A stretch of DNA of 45,816 nucleotides from Pirellulaceae bacterium (GTDB taxonomy: Bacteria; Planctomycetota; Planctomycetia; Pirellulales; Pirellulaceae): positions 1 to 45,816 of the forward strand of contig JASMLW010000161.1 of NCBI GenBank assembly GCA_030748485.1, given 5' to 3'. Each line of letters starts with the position of its first letter. The first letter of the stretch is position 1. Below, in pieces: positions 24,452-34,203 of this stretch. Both the position numbers and the translations under genes were made by a program. Below the pieces are notes generated by a model. That model ran no database searches and was not told where the DNA came from. It saw nothing but the letters and a program-made list of their open reading frames with translations.

Positions 24452-25345
24452 CTATTGCCCCGGTCGATAATCCAGTTGTTCTCCACGAGCTCGCGCGACG
24501 GCGGCCTTCACAACTCGTTCGACAAGCACGCCGGTCACATGCAGCCGGTACTCGGCCGTGCCGCGCATGTCCGTGATGGGGGAGGCGATTTCCCGCGCGG
24601 CGGCGGCGGCTCTGGCGATCGACTCGTCGTTGACGGGTTGCCCTTCGAGGCATTGGCTGGCGGCCTCCGCATACAGCGGAGTTGGAGCCACCGCGCCGAG
24701 CGCGATTCGGGCCGCGGCGAAGTTCTGTCCACTGTCGTCCAATTGGACAGCCGCTCCCACGCCCACGATGGCGATGTCCATCTCGTTTCGCGGAATCAAC
24801 CGGCGGTAATGCGATCCACTGTGCGGCCCCGGCTTCGGGAGGCGGACTTCCACCAGCAGCTCGCCCGGCTCGAGAATGTTCTCCCCAGGACCTGTGCAAA
24901 ACGACTCGACCGGCGCTTCGCGGCGTCCGTTGGGTCCGGCGATCACAGCCACGCCTCCCAAGGCGATCAAACTGGGAGTCGAATCGGCCGCCGGTCCCGA
25001 GTTGCACAGGTTGCCGCCCACACTGGCCCGGCTCTGAATCTGAACTCCACCGATAATGTGACAACTGTCGGCGAGCGCCGAGTAGCTTTCGTTGACGCCG
25101 CCATCGCCGTAGATTCGGTAACAGGGAGTCGCCGCCCCAACGTGCAAACCGTCGCCGTCGTGTTGCAACACGTTCAGCTCGGCGATCTTCTTGACGTCGA
25201 TCAGCGCAGTGGGCTGGTGCCGTCCGACGCGCATTTGGTCGATGAGGTCAGTGCCTCCCGCCAAAGGTCGCGCCGAACTGTCGCCGGCCAAGGCCTCGAT
25301 GGCTGAATCCAACGCAGTTGGAGCTTCATATTCAAAGGCGTGCAT
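24452..25345 (-). CDS. FAD-binding subunit of a xanthine dehydrogenase-family enzyme
   Basis: From the ATG at 25345 the protein has 297 residues; an in-frame start at 25384 would add 13. It contains the PLAGGTDL FAD motif near residue 30 and the SVGGNLCNSGPAADS motif near 100. A CO-dehydrogenase-flavoprotein C-terminal domain with ITDMRGTAEYRLHV follows. This is the CoxM/XdhB-type subunit and the first gene of the four-gene molybdenum hydroxylase operon. The neighbour upstream on the same strand ends 209 bases away. Confidence 0.9.
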   Translation of the reverse strand: MHAFEYEAPTALDSAIEALAGDSSARPLAGGTDLIDQMRVGRHQPTALIDVKKIAELNVLQHDGDGLHVGAATPCYRIYGDGGVNESYSALADSCHIIGGVQIQSRASVGGNLCNSGPAADSTPSLIALGGVAVIAGPNGRREAPVESFCTGPGENILEPGELLVEVRLPKPGPHSGSHYRRLIPRNEMDIAIVGVGAAVQLDDSGQNFAAARIALGAVAPTPLYAEAASQCLEGQPVNDESIARAAAAAREIASPITDMRGTAEYRLHVTGVLVERVVKAAVARARGEQLDYRPGQ

Positions 25346-25554
25346 GTTTTTCTCGGGGGGGCTTTCGACAAGTCGTTGAGACAATTGGTCAACGCAAATT
25401 CAGTCTTCGATCCGAGTATTCTATCGAAATTGAAACCGCGTGCAATTTGCCGACGACTTGTCGATAGGCCGGCTGAGAACGGCTGATCAGGTGCAGGGGC
25501 CACCAGTTCAGCAGACCAGCGACAACCGAGCCGCAGCCTCTCTTGGCTGGGCGT

Positions 25555-28017
25555 CTAGTCGCCAGCGGGTTGCTCGATACGCAACAATAGCTGCTCGACG
25601 CGACCGTCGGCGGCGCGCGAGTCGATCGTCAGCGCGACCGAGCCGTCGCCCAAGCCGTCGCGAAAGCCGGCGTTGATAATCGTCACCTGGCCGAACGAGT
25701 CCAACGGCTTGGCGACGATCGCCAAATCGCCCGTCGCAGCGTCGTAGCGCCAGACTTGATCGCCCAGCAATTGTCGGCCCCGCCCGCTCTGTGAGTTCTC
25801 AACTGTGCAGAAGACAACATTCCCGCGGCGGTCGCCCCGCGAACCGAAGAAGTCCCCCGGATTGATGAGCGGATCGAAATAAGACGCGCGGCGGTGTGCG
25901 GCGACGACCACGCCGTCGGAAAGGTCCCAGCGGCACTGGCTGAGGATTTCATCCTGCCAACGCCGAAATGTCACCGCCCGCGCATCGAGAGAAAGACGCA
26001 CGGATTGTGCGTAGCGCCCGGCTGCTCCCAGATCTCTCAGCCGGCCGTTCCGCCACGTATAGATGTGAGCATCGCGGGCGCCGTGATGGCAAATGAAAGC
26101 GACCGTCTCGCGCGCTAGATCGTAATCCCCGGCGAAGTCTCCGGTAACGCCGGTGCCCAAACGCTTTTCGTCGTTTTCGGCAAAGATGATCTCAGCGTTC
26201 GCGTCGAGCGTTTGGTAGTAGATGCGACGTTCCCAATGAGACCCGCTGGGGCGGCCCGCAAAGGCGACTCCGGCTCGCAGGCCGATCTCCGGGCGGTACA
26301 GATGACGATTCGCTCGGCCCCGATTGGCGACGATCGTCTTCCCGTCGGCGACCACCACAACGTGCTGCTCCCCGTCGGTCCGCCCCGCCCAGAAGGCGAC
26401 GTCACCCGCCTCGTTCATGGAGGGCCTGCTGAGACTGACGTACGGTCCGAGCGCCGTGTCCGCCACGACCACGCTCTCACCCGACCGGTCAAACCGCACA
26501 ATCGCCTCGCTCGCCCGCCGAGTCGCCACCCAACAAGCGGTGAACTCGCCCGCCATCACGGGTTTGCCGATGAACCGATAGGGACCCGTCGCGTCGGCCA
26601 GCACGGTGGCTCGCTTTCCTCGCAGCATCCCTTCGCGCGGGGCGATCGCCGTCTTGCTCACCGCCCTGGAATCGACACTCTCGGCGAAAACGTCGAGCCC
26701 GTTGCGCCCGGCGGCGAGCGCCACGACCCGGCAACCATCGATCGTCGCCAAGTCCAATCCGTGCGTATCGTAGGGAAGCGGATAAGAGGAGGTCACCGGC
26801 TGTCGACTCACGCCGTCCAGACGCAGAACTTCATTGATGTCCAACGCGTGCAAACCGTGAGACGAAGCGTACAGCGTGTCGCCGCGGCGCTTCAAATCGC
26901 GGACGCCGTTGGCGAAGGGAATCTTCGCGTGCGGAGCCCGCAGTCGGTACGGTCCTCCGAGCGGGCCCAGGCGAAAGAGATAAACGCCGCCGGAAAAATC
27001 GTGTCCCCGTTTCGTATAGGCGTCGCCGCCCGCGACAATCAAGAACAGTTGTTCGCCATCGTCCGCGAAGACGGCGGCCGTCGGTTCGGGACACAACGAG
27101 GGCTCGTCTTCTTGACCGGCGAATCCGAGCCCGCTGAGTTCCGCTGTGGGAGTAACATCGGCGATTTGCGAACCGGTGGCGGGAGCGTACTGCAACAGGT
27201 AGATCGACGCTCGGTTGCACTTGGCGTTCCACGCGGTTACGGAACCGATGGCGACCAGGCCGTATTGACCGTCCGCCTCGATGAACGTGTGCAGATGTTG
27301 CGATTGCCAATCGGCCGGCAACGAAATCGACTGTCGGCCCAGCATCCGGCCTGTCCGCGGATCAAACCGAAACAGCTGCATCAACTCTCGATTGGCGAGA
27401 ACTTTGGTTCGGTCTCGCGGCGCGAAGAGGATTCGCTGTCGCTGGTCGTAGGCGACGCCGGCTCGCGGGGAAACTCGTCCCAAGCCGTTCTTCGCCTCGG
27501 CGGGATCGAGGTTGACGACGCGCGCCGTGCGCCGACTCAACACACCGGAGTTGGGGCTCGACTCCTGCGCGCGCAGCGCGATGACCGCTGTGTCGCGCCG
27601 ATGTCGCCCGTTCTCAGGTTCAATCTCCTCGTACCCATAAATGGAATAGATCGCGTATGAAGATCGAGCATCCGGGCCCTTGTGAGCGACGATCCGTTCG
27701 CGGGGATCGTCTTCGTTGCCCTGACCGGCGTGTGGAAGGGCGATCGCCACGTGCTCCAGAACACCCGTGTCGGGATCCAACTTCATGAGCTGCGGGTGGT
27801 ACCACGAGTTGAGAGGAACGACACCGCCCCAGTCGTAGATCGCGACATCCCAATAGTGTTGCCTGCGAGCCGACCCGTCACTCATGCAGGCGTGGCGCAC
27901 GTCACTGTGGGAGATGCGCGTCAGTCGGTCGGCCGCCAATCCGGCCGAAGAAGAAAAGTTGCAGACGAGGAACAAGCATGCCGCCCACAATGCGCGGGGT
28001 GAGCCACCAAAGTGCAT
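25555..28017 (-). CDS. Large secreted protein, probably beta-propeller-like
   Basis: The ATG at 28017 follows AAGGA by seven bases and begins a signal peptide (ALWAACLFLVCNFSSSAGLAA), giving 820 residues. The body is made of repeated beta-rich units with D-x-x-T-G turns (LDPDTGVLEHVAIALPH, FDPRTGRMLGRQSISLP, YDAATGDLAIVAKPLD). It also carries phrases such as AAVFADDGEQLFLIVAGGDA and ADGKTIVANRG. These suggest one or two beta-propellers, as in PQQ- or TolB-like proteins. No catalytic residues are recognised. The FSGGVYLFRLGPLGG segment and the DIHGLD-like TYDTHGLDLAT turn are typical of such folds. The family is not named with confidence. Confidence 0.7.
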   Translation of the reverse strand: MHFGGSPRALWAACLFLVCNFSSSAGLAADRLTRISHSDVRHACMSDGSARRQHYWDVAIYDWGGVVPLNSWYHPQLMKLDPDTGVLEHVAIALPHAGQGNEDDPRERIVAHKGPDARSSYAIYSIYGYEEIEPENGRHRRDTAVIALRAQESSPNSGVLSRRTARVVNLDPAEAKNGLGRVSPRAGVAYDQRQRILFAPRDRTKVLANRELMQLFRFDPRTGRMLGRQSISLPADWQSQHLHTFIEADGQYGLVAIGSVTAWNAKCNRASIYLLQYAPATGSQIADVTPTAELSGLGFAGQEDEPSLCPEPTAAVFADDGEQLFLIVAGGDAYTKRGHDFSGGVYLFRLGPLGGPYRLRAPHAKIPFANGVRDLKRRGDTLYASSHGLHALDINEVLRLDGVSRQPVTSSYPLPYDTHGLDLATIDGCRVVALAAGRNGLDVFAESVDSRAVSKTAIAPREGMLRGKRATVLADATGPYRFIGKPVMAGEFTACWVATRRASEAIVRFDRSGESVVVADTALGPYVSLSRPSMNEAGDVAFWAGRTDGEQHVVVVADGKTIVANRGRANRHLYRPEIGLRAGVAFAGRPSGSHWERRIYYQTLDANAEIIFAENDEKRLGTGVTGDFAGDYDLARETVAFICHHGARDAHIYTWRNGRLRDLGAAGRYAQSVRLSLDARAVTFRRWQDEILSQCRWDLSDGVVVAAHRRASYFDPLINPGDFFGSRGDRRGNVVFCTVENSQSGRGRQLLGDQVWRYDAATGDLAIVAKPLDSFGQVTIINAGFRDGLGDGSVALTIDSRAADGRVEQLLLRIEQPAGD

Positions 28018-28475
28018 TAACGATCCTTCCAGCGATGCACGGTAGCCCCGTTCCGCACCTTCATTGCGAGGGCCGCATCGTACCGCCACCCGTTCAATTT
28101 CCACCAGACTGATTACGCTCGGAAACACGTGTTGCCCCGTTTTTCTCAAAAAAGACGCCCTCGTCAGTTGTTTGGACAGCACGCCCGGCTACAACAGTGG
28201 CGTCGAGGGTTCGTGATTTCTCTGGTGTTATTCGAGCGACCAACGACACCCGAGCGGCAGCTCGCTTTGTGAGTGGTGCCGCCACTTTGAGCGCTCGCCC
28301 CCCACCTCCGGCGGTCGATTGCGGATGGCGGACAGTCGGCGCACCAAACTCACCCTACCTCGTAGAACGGCCACCGCCAAATCGCCCGAGACAAAGTTTC
28401 AGTACGTTCGAATCGCGAAGAGTCGCGAGGCTCATTGCCGATCTCACCGCTCACCGCTCAATAGGAGTTTTCCCC
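28018..28475. other. Divergent intergenic region with a repeat copy
   Basis: This gap separates the large secreted protein (-) from the sialate O-acetylesterase (+). It contains the dispersed repeat at 28198-28286. The long open frame reading into the esterase gene from 28197 starts inside that repeat and is not used. No other gene is seen. Confidence 0.5.
28198..28286 (+). repeat. Dispersed intergenic repeat, copy 5 (extended form)
   Basis: GTGGCGTCGAGG, then TTCGAGCGACCAACG, GAGCGGCAGCTCGC and TTTGTGAGTGG-TGCCG-CCACT. It is more diverged from the tandem copies near 15781 than those are from each other, but keeps the order of segments and the terminal hairpin. Confidence 0.8.
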
Positions 28476-29891
28476 ATGAGAGTTCGTCGCGTCTTACCCT
28501 ACCTGGTCGTTTTGCTGTTCCTTGCTCCGGCCGCACAGGCCGAAGTCAAGCTTCCCTCGATCCTCGGCGACAGCATGGTGCTGCAGCGCGAGCAGCCCAT
28601 TCTCATTTGGGGTTGGGATGAACCGGGGACGCAGGTCTCAGTCAAGTTGGCCGCCGGTTCGGCCACGGCCAAGGCCGACGACCAAGGCCGATGGCTCGCC
28701 AAGCTTCCGGCGATGAAGGCGGGCGGACCGCATTCGCTAAGCGTCAAGGGCACGACGGAAATCAAACTGAAAGACATTCTCGTCGGTGAAGTCTGGCTGT
28801 GTTCAGGGCAATCGAACATGGAGTGGCGAGTCGCTCAATCGAACGACGCCAAAGAGGAAATCGCCGCCGCCAAACATCCCCAGATTCGCCACATCAAAAT
28901 TCCTCACCGTCCCGCTGCGACTCCGCAAGACGACGTGCCGAGCGACGGCTGGAAGGTCTGCAGCCCCGAGACGGTGGCCGGCTTCACCGGCGTCGGCTAC
29001 TTCTTCGGTCGCCGTTTGAACAAAGAACTCGACGTCCCCATCGGATTGATCGGTTCGAACTGGGGCGGTACGCGGATCGAACCTTGGACGCCGCCCGCGG
29101 GATTCAAGAGCGTGCCCGCCTTGAAAAAAGACTTCGCCGACAAACTCGATTCGTTTCCGCAAAAGCGCGACAACGGAACGATCAATCACCAAACCCCGCT
29201 GGCGCTTTACAACGGCATGATTCACCCGTTGCTGCCCTACACGATCCGCGGCGCGATCTGGTACCAGGGCGAGTCGAACAATGGCGAAGGCATGCTCTAC
29301 AACGAAAAGATGAAAGCGCTGATCGCCGGATGGCGCTCGGTCTGGAAGAACGACGAGTTGCCGTTCCTATTCGTCCAGTTGGCTCCGTTTAAGTACGGTC
29401 GCAGGAACCCTGAGGATTTGGCCGGGATTTGGGAAGCCCAGACAGCCACTCTCGCCGTACCGAACACGGGCATGGCGGTTACGACCGACATCGGCAACGT
29501 GCGGGACATTCACCCGCGGAACAAACAGGATGTCGGCGCGAGGCTCGCACTCTGGGCGCTCGCCAAGACCTACGGCAAGCAAGACGTCGTCTACTCCGGG
29601 CCTCTCTACCGCGGCATGAAAGTGGAAGGCGACAGCATTCGCCTGTCGTTCGACCACGTCGGTGGCGGCTTGGTTTCCCGTGATGGCGAAGACCTCACTT
29701 GGTTCACCATCGCTGGAAAGGACCTGGAGTTCGTTAAGGCGAAGGCCGTGATCGATGGCGACACGGTCGTCGTGTCGGCGGACGGAGTCAAGAACCCCGT
29801 CGCAGTTCGGTTCGGTTTCGACCAAGTGGCCGAACCGAATTTGTCCAACAAGGCCGGCTTGCCCGCGTCGCCGTTCCGCACCAAGGAATAG
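28476..29891 (+). CDS. Secreted sialate O-acetylesterase
   Basis: The ATG at 28476 follows AGGAG by eight bases and starts a signal peptide (PYLVVLLFLAPAAQA), giving 471 residues. The SGNH-type esterase signature is VWLCSGQSNMEW with catalytic Ser113. GLIGSNWGGTRIE and AIWYQGESN are the other conserved blocks, and DIHPRNKQDVG near residue 345 supplies the Asp/His. The N-terminal part (residues 24-100) is a beta-sandwich that precedes the catalytic domain in this family. It probably removes acetyl groups from sialic acids or other glycans outside the cytoplasm. A BNR sialidase-like gene lies 13 kb away at 42535. A strong hairpin follows the gene. Confidence 0.9.
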   Translation: MRVRRVLPYLVVLLFLAPAAQAEVKLPSILGDSMVLQREQPILIWGWDEPGTQVSVKLAAGSATAKADDQGRWLAKLPAMKAGGPHSLSVKGTTEIKLKDILVGEVWLCSGQSNMEWRVAQSNDAKEEIAAAKHPQIRHIKIPHRPAATPQDDVPSDGWKVCSPETVAGFTGVGYFFGRRLNKELDVPIGLIGSNWGGTRIEPWTPPAGFKSVPALKKDFADKLDSFPQKRDNGTINHQTPLALYNGMIHPLLPYTIRGAIWYQGESNNGEGMLYNEKMKALIAGWRSVWKNDELPFLFVQLAPFKYGRRNPEDLAGIWEAQTATLAVPNTGMAVTTDIGNVRDIHPRNKQDVGARLALWALAKTYGKQDVVYSGPLYRGMKVEGDSIRLSFDHVGGGLVSRDGEDLTWFTIAGKDLEFVKAKAVIDGDTVVVSADGVKNPVAVRFGFDQVAEPNLSNKAGLPASPFRTKE

Positions 29892-29924
29892 TGCGAGACT
29901 GAGAGATCGTCGTGAAACAAAACA

Positions 29925-29954
29925 CGGGGCGATCGCAGCAATGCGACCGCCCCG
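29925..29954 (+). terminator. Terminator-like hairpin between convergent genes
   Basis: CGGGGCG pairs with CGCCCCG and inside it TCGCA pairs with TGCGA around a GCAA tetraloop. This gives 12 pairs with one A/C mismatch. It sits 33 bases after the esterase stop and before the 3' end of the opposing gene at 30037. The following T-run (ATTTCGTT) is weak, so a classical intrinsic terminator is likely but not certain. Confidence 0.7.
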
Positions 29955-30036
29955 ATTTCGTTGCGTCAAGCAACAGCTGGTGAAGGCGTAGTGCTGTTGC
30001 TCAACTTCCTCTTCCTGTCTGCACTGGGCCGACGTC

Positions 30037-30801
30037 CTATTTGGCCGGCTTCTTTTCAGCTTTTGGTTTGGCTTTCTCGTCGCCGTCCTTCGGCTTTGGC
30101 GCGGGATCTTGCTTCTTGGCGGCGGCGAAGCGGAGATCGACGATCTCAGCGTTGCGAGGAAGTTTGATGCGGTTGAGATCGATAATGTCGCCATCGACGA
30201 CCAACTCGAGATCGATGCGAGCGCGATTCAAGAATCCATCGGCGCCTTTCTTGCGATCAACTGGTCGCCAAGACATCTTGCCGTCCTCATCGACAACGGA
30301 TGTCACGTACTCGGGTAGTTGTCCGTTCTCTCCCACAAGTTCCTGCGCCCATGGCGAGCCGGCCTTGAGGGCTCGACCCGACTTGAGCAGATTTTTCAGG
30401 TCCAGCCGCTTCGTGGGGTCCGTATCCAGTTTCGGATCGAGCGAGTACCCGCCGGAGGGACCGTAGACCCGCAACACGGGCTGCTTATTGGGAAGCACAC
30501 TCCCCCAGGGCGTCGACGAGTTGACTCGGTACAGGCGGATCACGCCACCCGGAGTTCTCACCTTCTCAACTGCTTGCCAGGCCTTCTCAAACTGATCCCG
30601 GTCCGTGAATCGTATTTCGTAGATGTTCTCTTGAATTCCCGTGCCCACCATCAGCGTGCTCGCCGATTTGCGAAACACGTCGAGTTCTTTTGGCCAGTCT
30701 TTTGGCCAATCACCCGTGTTGGACTTTGATATCAGCCCGCTGGCTCCACCGGTCAGCAGCAGCAAGCAGAGCATCGCCCCGATCCAGATTCTCGCTTTCA
30801 T
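30037..30801 (-). CDS. Exported protein with Lys/Pro-rich tail, unknown function
   Basis: This 254-residue protein has a signal peptide (IGAMLCLLLLTGGASG). Its middle is beta-rich (TGIQENIYEIRFTDRDQFEKAW, GGVIRLYRVNSSTPWG) with an RVYGPSGGYSLDPKLDTD segment. It ends in a long Lys/Pro/Ala-rich tail (PAPKPKDGDEKAKPKAEKKPAK) beginning near residue 230. I recognise no family. Similar low-complexity tails are seen in other exported proteins of this window, for example the deiodinase-like protein. Confidence 0.75.
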   Translation of the reverse strand: MKARIWIGAMLCLLLLTGGASGLISKSNTGDWPKDWPKELDVFRKSASTLMVGTGIQENIYEIRFTDRDQFEKAWQAVEKVRTPGGVIRLYRVNSSTPWGSVLPNKQPVLRVYGPSGGYSLDPKLDTDPTKRLDLKNLLKSGRALKAGSPWAQELVGENGQLPEYVTSVVDEDGKMSWRPVDRKKGADGFLNRARIDLELVVDGDIIDLNRIKLPRNAEIVDLRFAAAKKQDPAPKPKDGDEKAKPKAEKKPAK

Positions 30802-31192
30802 GATCAGTCCTTACCTGTGGAAGAGGTCAAAACAGGCCAGCCTTCTCTCACACTACCAGCCTATGACGACCGAGTCGCCCGTGCCGTTTTCGCGAAAGCA
30901 GATTTTCCCACGAATGGTTTGCCGCAACACCGCCAATCGGAAATCCTTGCTGGTGAAAGACTTCTCTCACAAGGGTCTTGGCGACTTCGCGCCCGGAATC
31001 ATGGATGATGGCTCGACGATCCACGACTACGAAATCGAGCAGACTGCCCGGCGGTTCCAGGGCGGCCGGTAGTTGGTCAACGGTGATTCAATCCGCGCAT
31101 TCGTTACAGGGCGGTCGAAGTCTTGCGCGGGACGATTCAATCCGAACCGCTCGATGCGCCTCGCTCCGTAGCTCACAAAGTCGCTGACTAGC
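30802..31192. other. Intergenic region without a supported gene
   Basis: Overlapping short open frames are present but none has a signal or family feature. GATTCAATCCG is repeated at 31085-31095 and 31134-31144. TAGCTCACAAAG near 31171 is a trace of the extended dispersed repeat. Confidence 0.4.
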
Positions 31193-33247
31193 ATGGAGCT
31201 ATATCCGTGCAGTGTTTGCCTCAGGCGTTTTCAACGCATTCGCGAGACCACCGTGCGCAACCTTGAGCTGTCCAACTCGATCCGCGCAGCCGAATCGCCA
31301 TCCGCGTGGCGGCTTGGCCGGAGGTTCGAGGCGTGCGTTATCGCAGCCTGGGCCGTTATTTGGGTCTCCTGCCTGTCGTCAACGGCGCGCGATTGGGAGT
31401 GGCTTCAGCGAATTGCTTTGCTGCTGGAAGCCTCCATTTTCGCGCTCAGTTGCATCGGAGCCGGATCGCAGTTCGTCAATCGGCTGCGAGTTCGTTTCAA
31501 CCCGCTGGAACGGTTGGGAGTCTCCGCGGCGGCCGGGCTGGCCGCTATCACAACTGCTTTGACGTGGCTAGCGGCCGCGCAGTTATTCCGCGTTTCAGTG
31601 TTGGCGGCACTGTCCTTCGTCCTGAGTCTCTACTGGGCTCCGCGTGGTTGGGTGGAGGTTGGCCAATTGCAGGCGCTGCGCCGCGTGCGCTGGTACACGC
31701 GCCGTCCACAACGAGCTGTCGCCGCCGCGCTCACCTTGCTCGTCATCCTCTCAACTTTGGCTTGGGCGGCAGGTCCGGTTTGGGATTGGGATTCGGAAAT
31801 GTACCACCTGCCGGCGTCCGAGTTTCTGCTGGACAGTGGCGGCCTGAGCGCGTGCTACGACAATCCGCTCAAGTGCGTTCCCGGCCAGGCCTACGTCGTA
31901 TTCGCGCTGGGACTGGCTGCCGGACAACCCAGCTTCGCGGCGCTGAGCATGTGGTGCTGCGCGATCGCCACTTCTGTTCTAACGGCCGGACTCGCCTCGC
32001 GTTGGATCGGTGTTCGCGCCGCATTGTGGGCACCGTTGATCTACTGGTCGGGCGTCATCGTGCTGACGGTCGCGTCGTCGGCCCGAGTCGAGCCCGCCTA
32101 TAGTCTCTACCTCCTGGCGGCTGCCGCGCTACTGTGGTCTGTACGATGCGACGAGGACTACTCGTGGCGGCGCGGCGCGGCGGCGGCGTTGTTGCTCGGT
32201 GCGGCGGCGGCGACCAAGTATCACGCGATTGTCGGATGCCTGGCGTTGCTGTGTGCAGCGCTGACATGGGTCGCGTTCCGCTCTCGTCGGCGACTTGCCG
32301 CGCTGACGTTCGCGAGCGTTGTCATTTCAGCGGCGCTCGTCCTCACGGCGCCTTGGTGGATCAAGAACTGGAGCGCCTTTGGCAATCCAGCCTACCCGGT
32401 GTTCGCCCAAGAGACCGGAGCCATCGGTCAGCCGGGATTCTCGATGCGAAGCAGTGTCGAGCCGGCGCGCAGTCTTCAGACTCTGGTGGGAGTCTTTCGG
32501 CAGCCGAATCGTTACGTGGGCCCGCCAAATCAATTTCCCCACTACGCGTTCTGGGCGGCTCCGGTGCTGCTGCTCGCGCCTCGACTCCGTCGCTATTGGC
32601 CGCTGCTGTTCTTCGGCGTCGCCCTCTACCTGATCACGCTCAACTTCTTTCCATACAATCGATACGCGTTTCCAGCATTCGCGTTCTTGGCGATTGCGAC
32701 TGCCGGCGTCTACGCTCACTTTGACCGTCCGGGAGTAATGCGATTGCTGCTGCCCGGCGCGCTGGTCGCGTTGCTCGCTTTCGCGATCGGTCAACCAGCT
32801 CGCGTTCAACACCTGCCCCAGCTAGCCCGCTATTTGTTTGGCGTGTCCGGTGACCAGGATTTCCTGCGGCGCATCTCCCCCGACTTTCGCAGCGCGGTCG
32901 ATTGGCTCAACCGAGAATCACCAGCGGACGCCCGTGTCCTGTTCTGCTTTGACGCCCGCGAGTTTTCGCTTCGCCGACGGACCATCATCGATCCGCAGAT
33001 GAACATCTGGTTCGAACTGAATCGGGGTGATTCGGCCGCCACAGCAGCTCGGCGGCTCCTGCGTCGGGCAGGCGTGAGCTACGTCGTGGTCAACGAAAAC
33101 AAGTTCCAATACGAATGTCAGCGACGTCCCTATCAAGCCGCGCGGCTGGCCGACTATCACCGGCAACGGCGCGAATTGGTCGAGAACGGCGTGTTGCGCG
33201 TGGTTTATCAATCGGGCGGTGTGACGGTGCTCGAGTTCGACGGCTAG
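31193..33247 (+). CDS. Multi-membrane protein, GT-C glycosyltransferase-like
   Basis: This protein has up to 684 residues; the first ATG lacks a clear Shine-Dalgarno sequence and the true start may be a little downstream. About twelve hydrophobic segments occupy residues 45-560. An acidic loop (GPVWDWDSEMYHLPASEFLL) near residue 195 is where GT-C enzymes carry their catalytic Asp. The soluble tail (DFRSAVDWLNRESPADARVLFCFDAREF) recalls the tails of ArnT/PMT-like proteins in planctomycetes. The likely role is transfer of sugars from a lipid-linked donor at the membrane. It is not obviously related to the pair at 1-3218 beyond topology. Confidence 0.75.
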   Translation: MELYPCSVCLRRFQRIRETTVRNLELSNSIRAAESPSAWRLGRRFEACVIAAWAVIWVSCLSSTARDWEWLQRIALLLEASIFALSCIGAGSQFVNRLRVRFNPLERLGVSAAAGLAAITTALTWLAAAQLFRVSVLAALSFVLSLYWAPRGWVEVGQLQALRRVRWYTRRPQRAVAAALTLLVILSTLAWAAGPVWDWDSEMYHLPASEFLLDSGGLSACYDNPLKCVPGQAYVVFALGLAAGQPSFAALSMWCCAIATSVLTAGLASRWIGVRAALWAPLIYWSGVIVLTVASSARVEPAYSLYLLAAAALLWSVRCDEDYSWRRGAAAALLLGAAAATKYHAIVGCLALLCAALTWVAFRSRRRLAALTFASVVISAALVLTAPWWIKNWSAFGNPAYPVFAQETGAIGQPGFSMRSSVEPARSLQTLVGVFRQPNRYVGPPNQFPHYAFWAAPVLLLAPRLRRYWPLLFFGVALYLITLNFFPYNRYAFPAFAFLAIATAGVYAHFDRPGVMRLLLPGALVALLAFAIGQPARVQHLPQLARYLFGVSGDQDFLRRISPDFRSAVDWLNRESPADARVLFCFDAREFSLRRRTIIDPQMNIWFELNRGDSAATAARRLLRRAGVSYVVVNENKFQYECQRRPYQAARLADYHRQRRELVENGVLRVVYQSGGVTVLEFDG

Positions 33248-33339
33248 AATGTGTTCGACCTGGCTCACAATCGAGCCAGCTGGTCCGGCACCTCACGTGC
33301 GCCGTTCATTCGAGTCCGCTATTACAAGGGAAGATAGGC

Positions 33340-34161
33340 ATGGGTCGAAAGATCATCGCTCTGGCGACCGTCTGCATCTTGGCGAGCAACGTGGCCGCGA
33401 CGGCGGACGATCTGGCTAGCGCCGCGAAGAACGTGCGGCAGATCATCGCTCATCGCGGCGCCAGCCACGAGCGGCCCGAGTGCACGATCGTCTCATTGCA
33501 GCGAGCCATCGAAGTGAAAGCGACTGCCGTCGAAGTCGATGTGAGGACGAGCAAAGACGGAGTCCTCTTCATCCTGCACGACACGACGTTGGACCGCACC
33601 ACAAACGGGAAAGGGAAGGCGTCGCTGCTCACGGTCGATGAACTAAAACGACTCGACGCCGGCGCCTGGTTCGACAAGAAGTATCAGAACGAGCGCATCC
33701 CGACGCTGCAAGAAGTGTTGGTCGCTGCGAAGGGAAAGATCGACGTTCTTCTCGATCTAAAAGAACAGGGCGATCGCTATGACCGGCAGGTCGTCAAGTT
33801 GGTTCGCGAATTCGGCGAACCGCGGCGGACAATCGTCGGCGTTCGCAGCGTCGAACAGGCGCGTCGATTCCGCAAGCTGCTACCTGACGCCCAGCAACTC
33901 GGCCTGATCCCCACATCGAATGACATCGAGGCGTTCCGCACCGCGGGTGTCGAGACGATTCGGTTGTGGCCGCGGTGGATCGAGTCTCAAGGTGTCTCCC
34001 TCGTGCGGCGAGTGCGCAAGTCGGGCGCTCAACTGCATCTCAACGGCTCGACCGGCGAACTAGACGAAATCCAACCGCTGCTGTTGCATTCGCCCGAGTC
34101 GATGTCGGCGGACGACCCCCGCACGCTGATTGCCAACCTCAAGAAACTCAAGCGTCGATAA
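33340..34161 (+). CDS. Secreted glycerophosphodiester phosphodiesterase
   Basis: The ATG at 33340 follows AAGGGAAG and starts a signal peptide (IALATVCILASNVAATA), giving 273 residues. It shows the GDPD signature: IIAHRGASHERPECT with the catalytic His, then AVEVDVRTSKDGVLFILHDTTLDRTTNG with the second His and the metal-binding Glu and Asp, and VLLDLKEQ. The family hydrolyses glycerophosphodiesters to glycerol 3-phosphate and an alcohol. The C-terminal half is shorter than in full-length GlpQ, but the core is complete. It lies 92 bases after the membrane protein gene and 42 before the aminotransferase. Confidence 0.9.
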   Translation: MGRKIIALATVCILASNVAATADDLASAAKNVRQIIAHRGASHERPECTIVSLQRAIEVKATAVEVDVRTSKDGVLFILHDTTLDRTTNGKGKASLLTVDELKRLDAGAWFDKKYQNERIPTLQEVLVAAKGKIDVLLDLKEQGDRYDRQVVKLVREFGEPRRTIVGVRSVEQARRFRKLLPDAQQLGLIPTSNDIEAFRTAGVETIRLWPRWIESQGVSLVRRVRKSGAQLHLNGSTGELDEIQPLLLHSPESMSADDPRTLIANLKKLKRR

Positions 34162-34203
34162 GCTGCGCGCCAACGGCAAGCAACGCGGAGCACGCGGTGA
34201 CCG

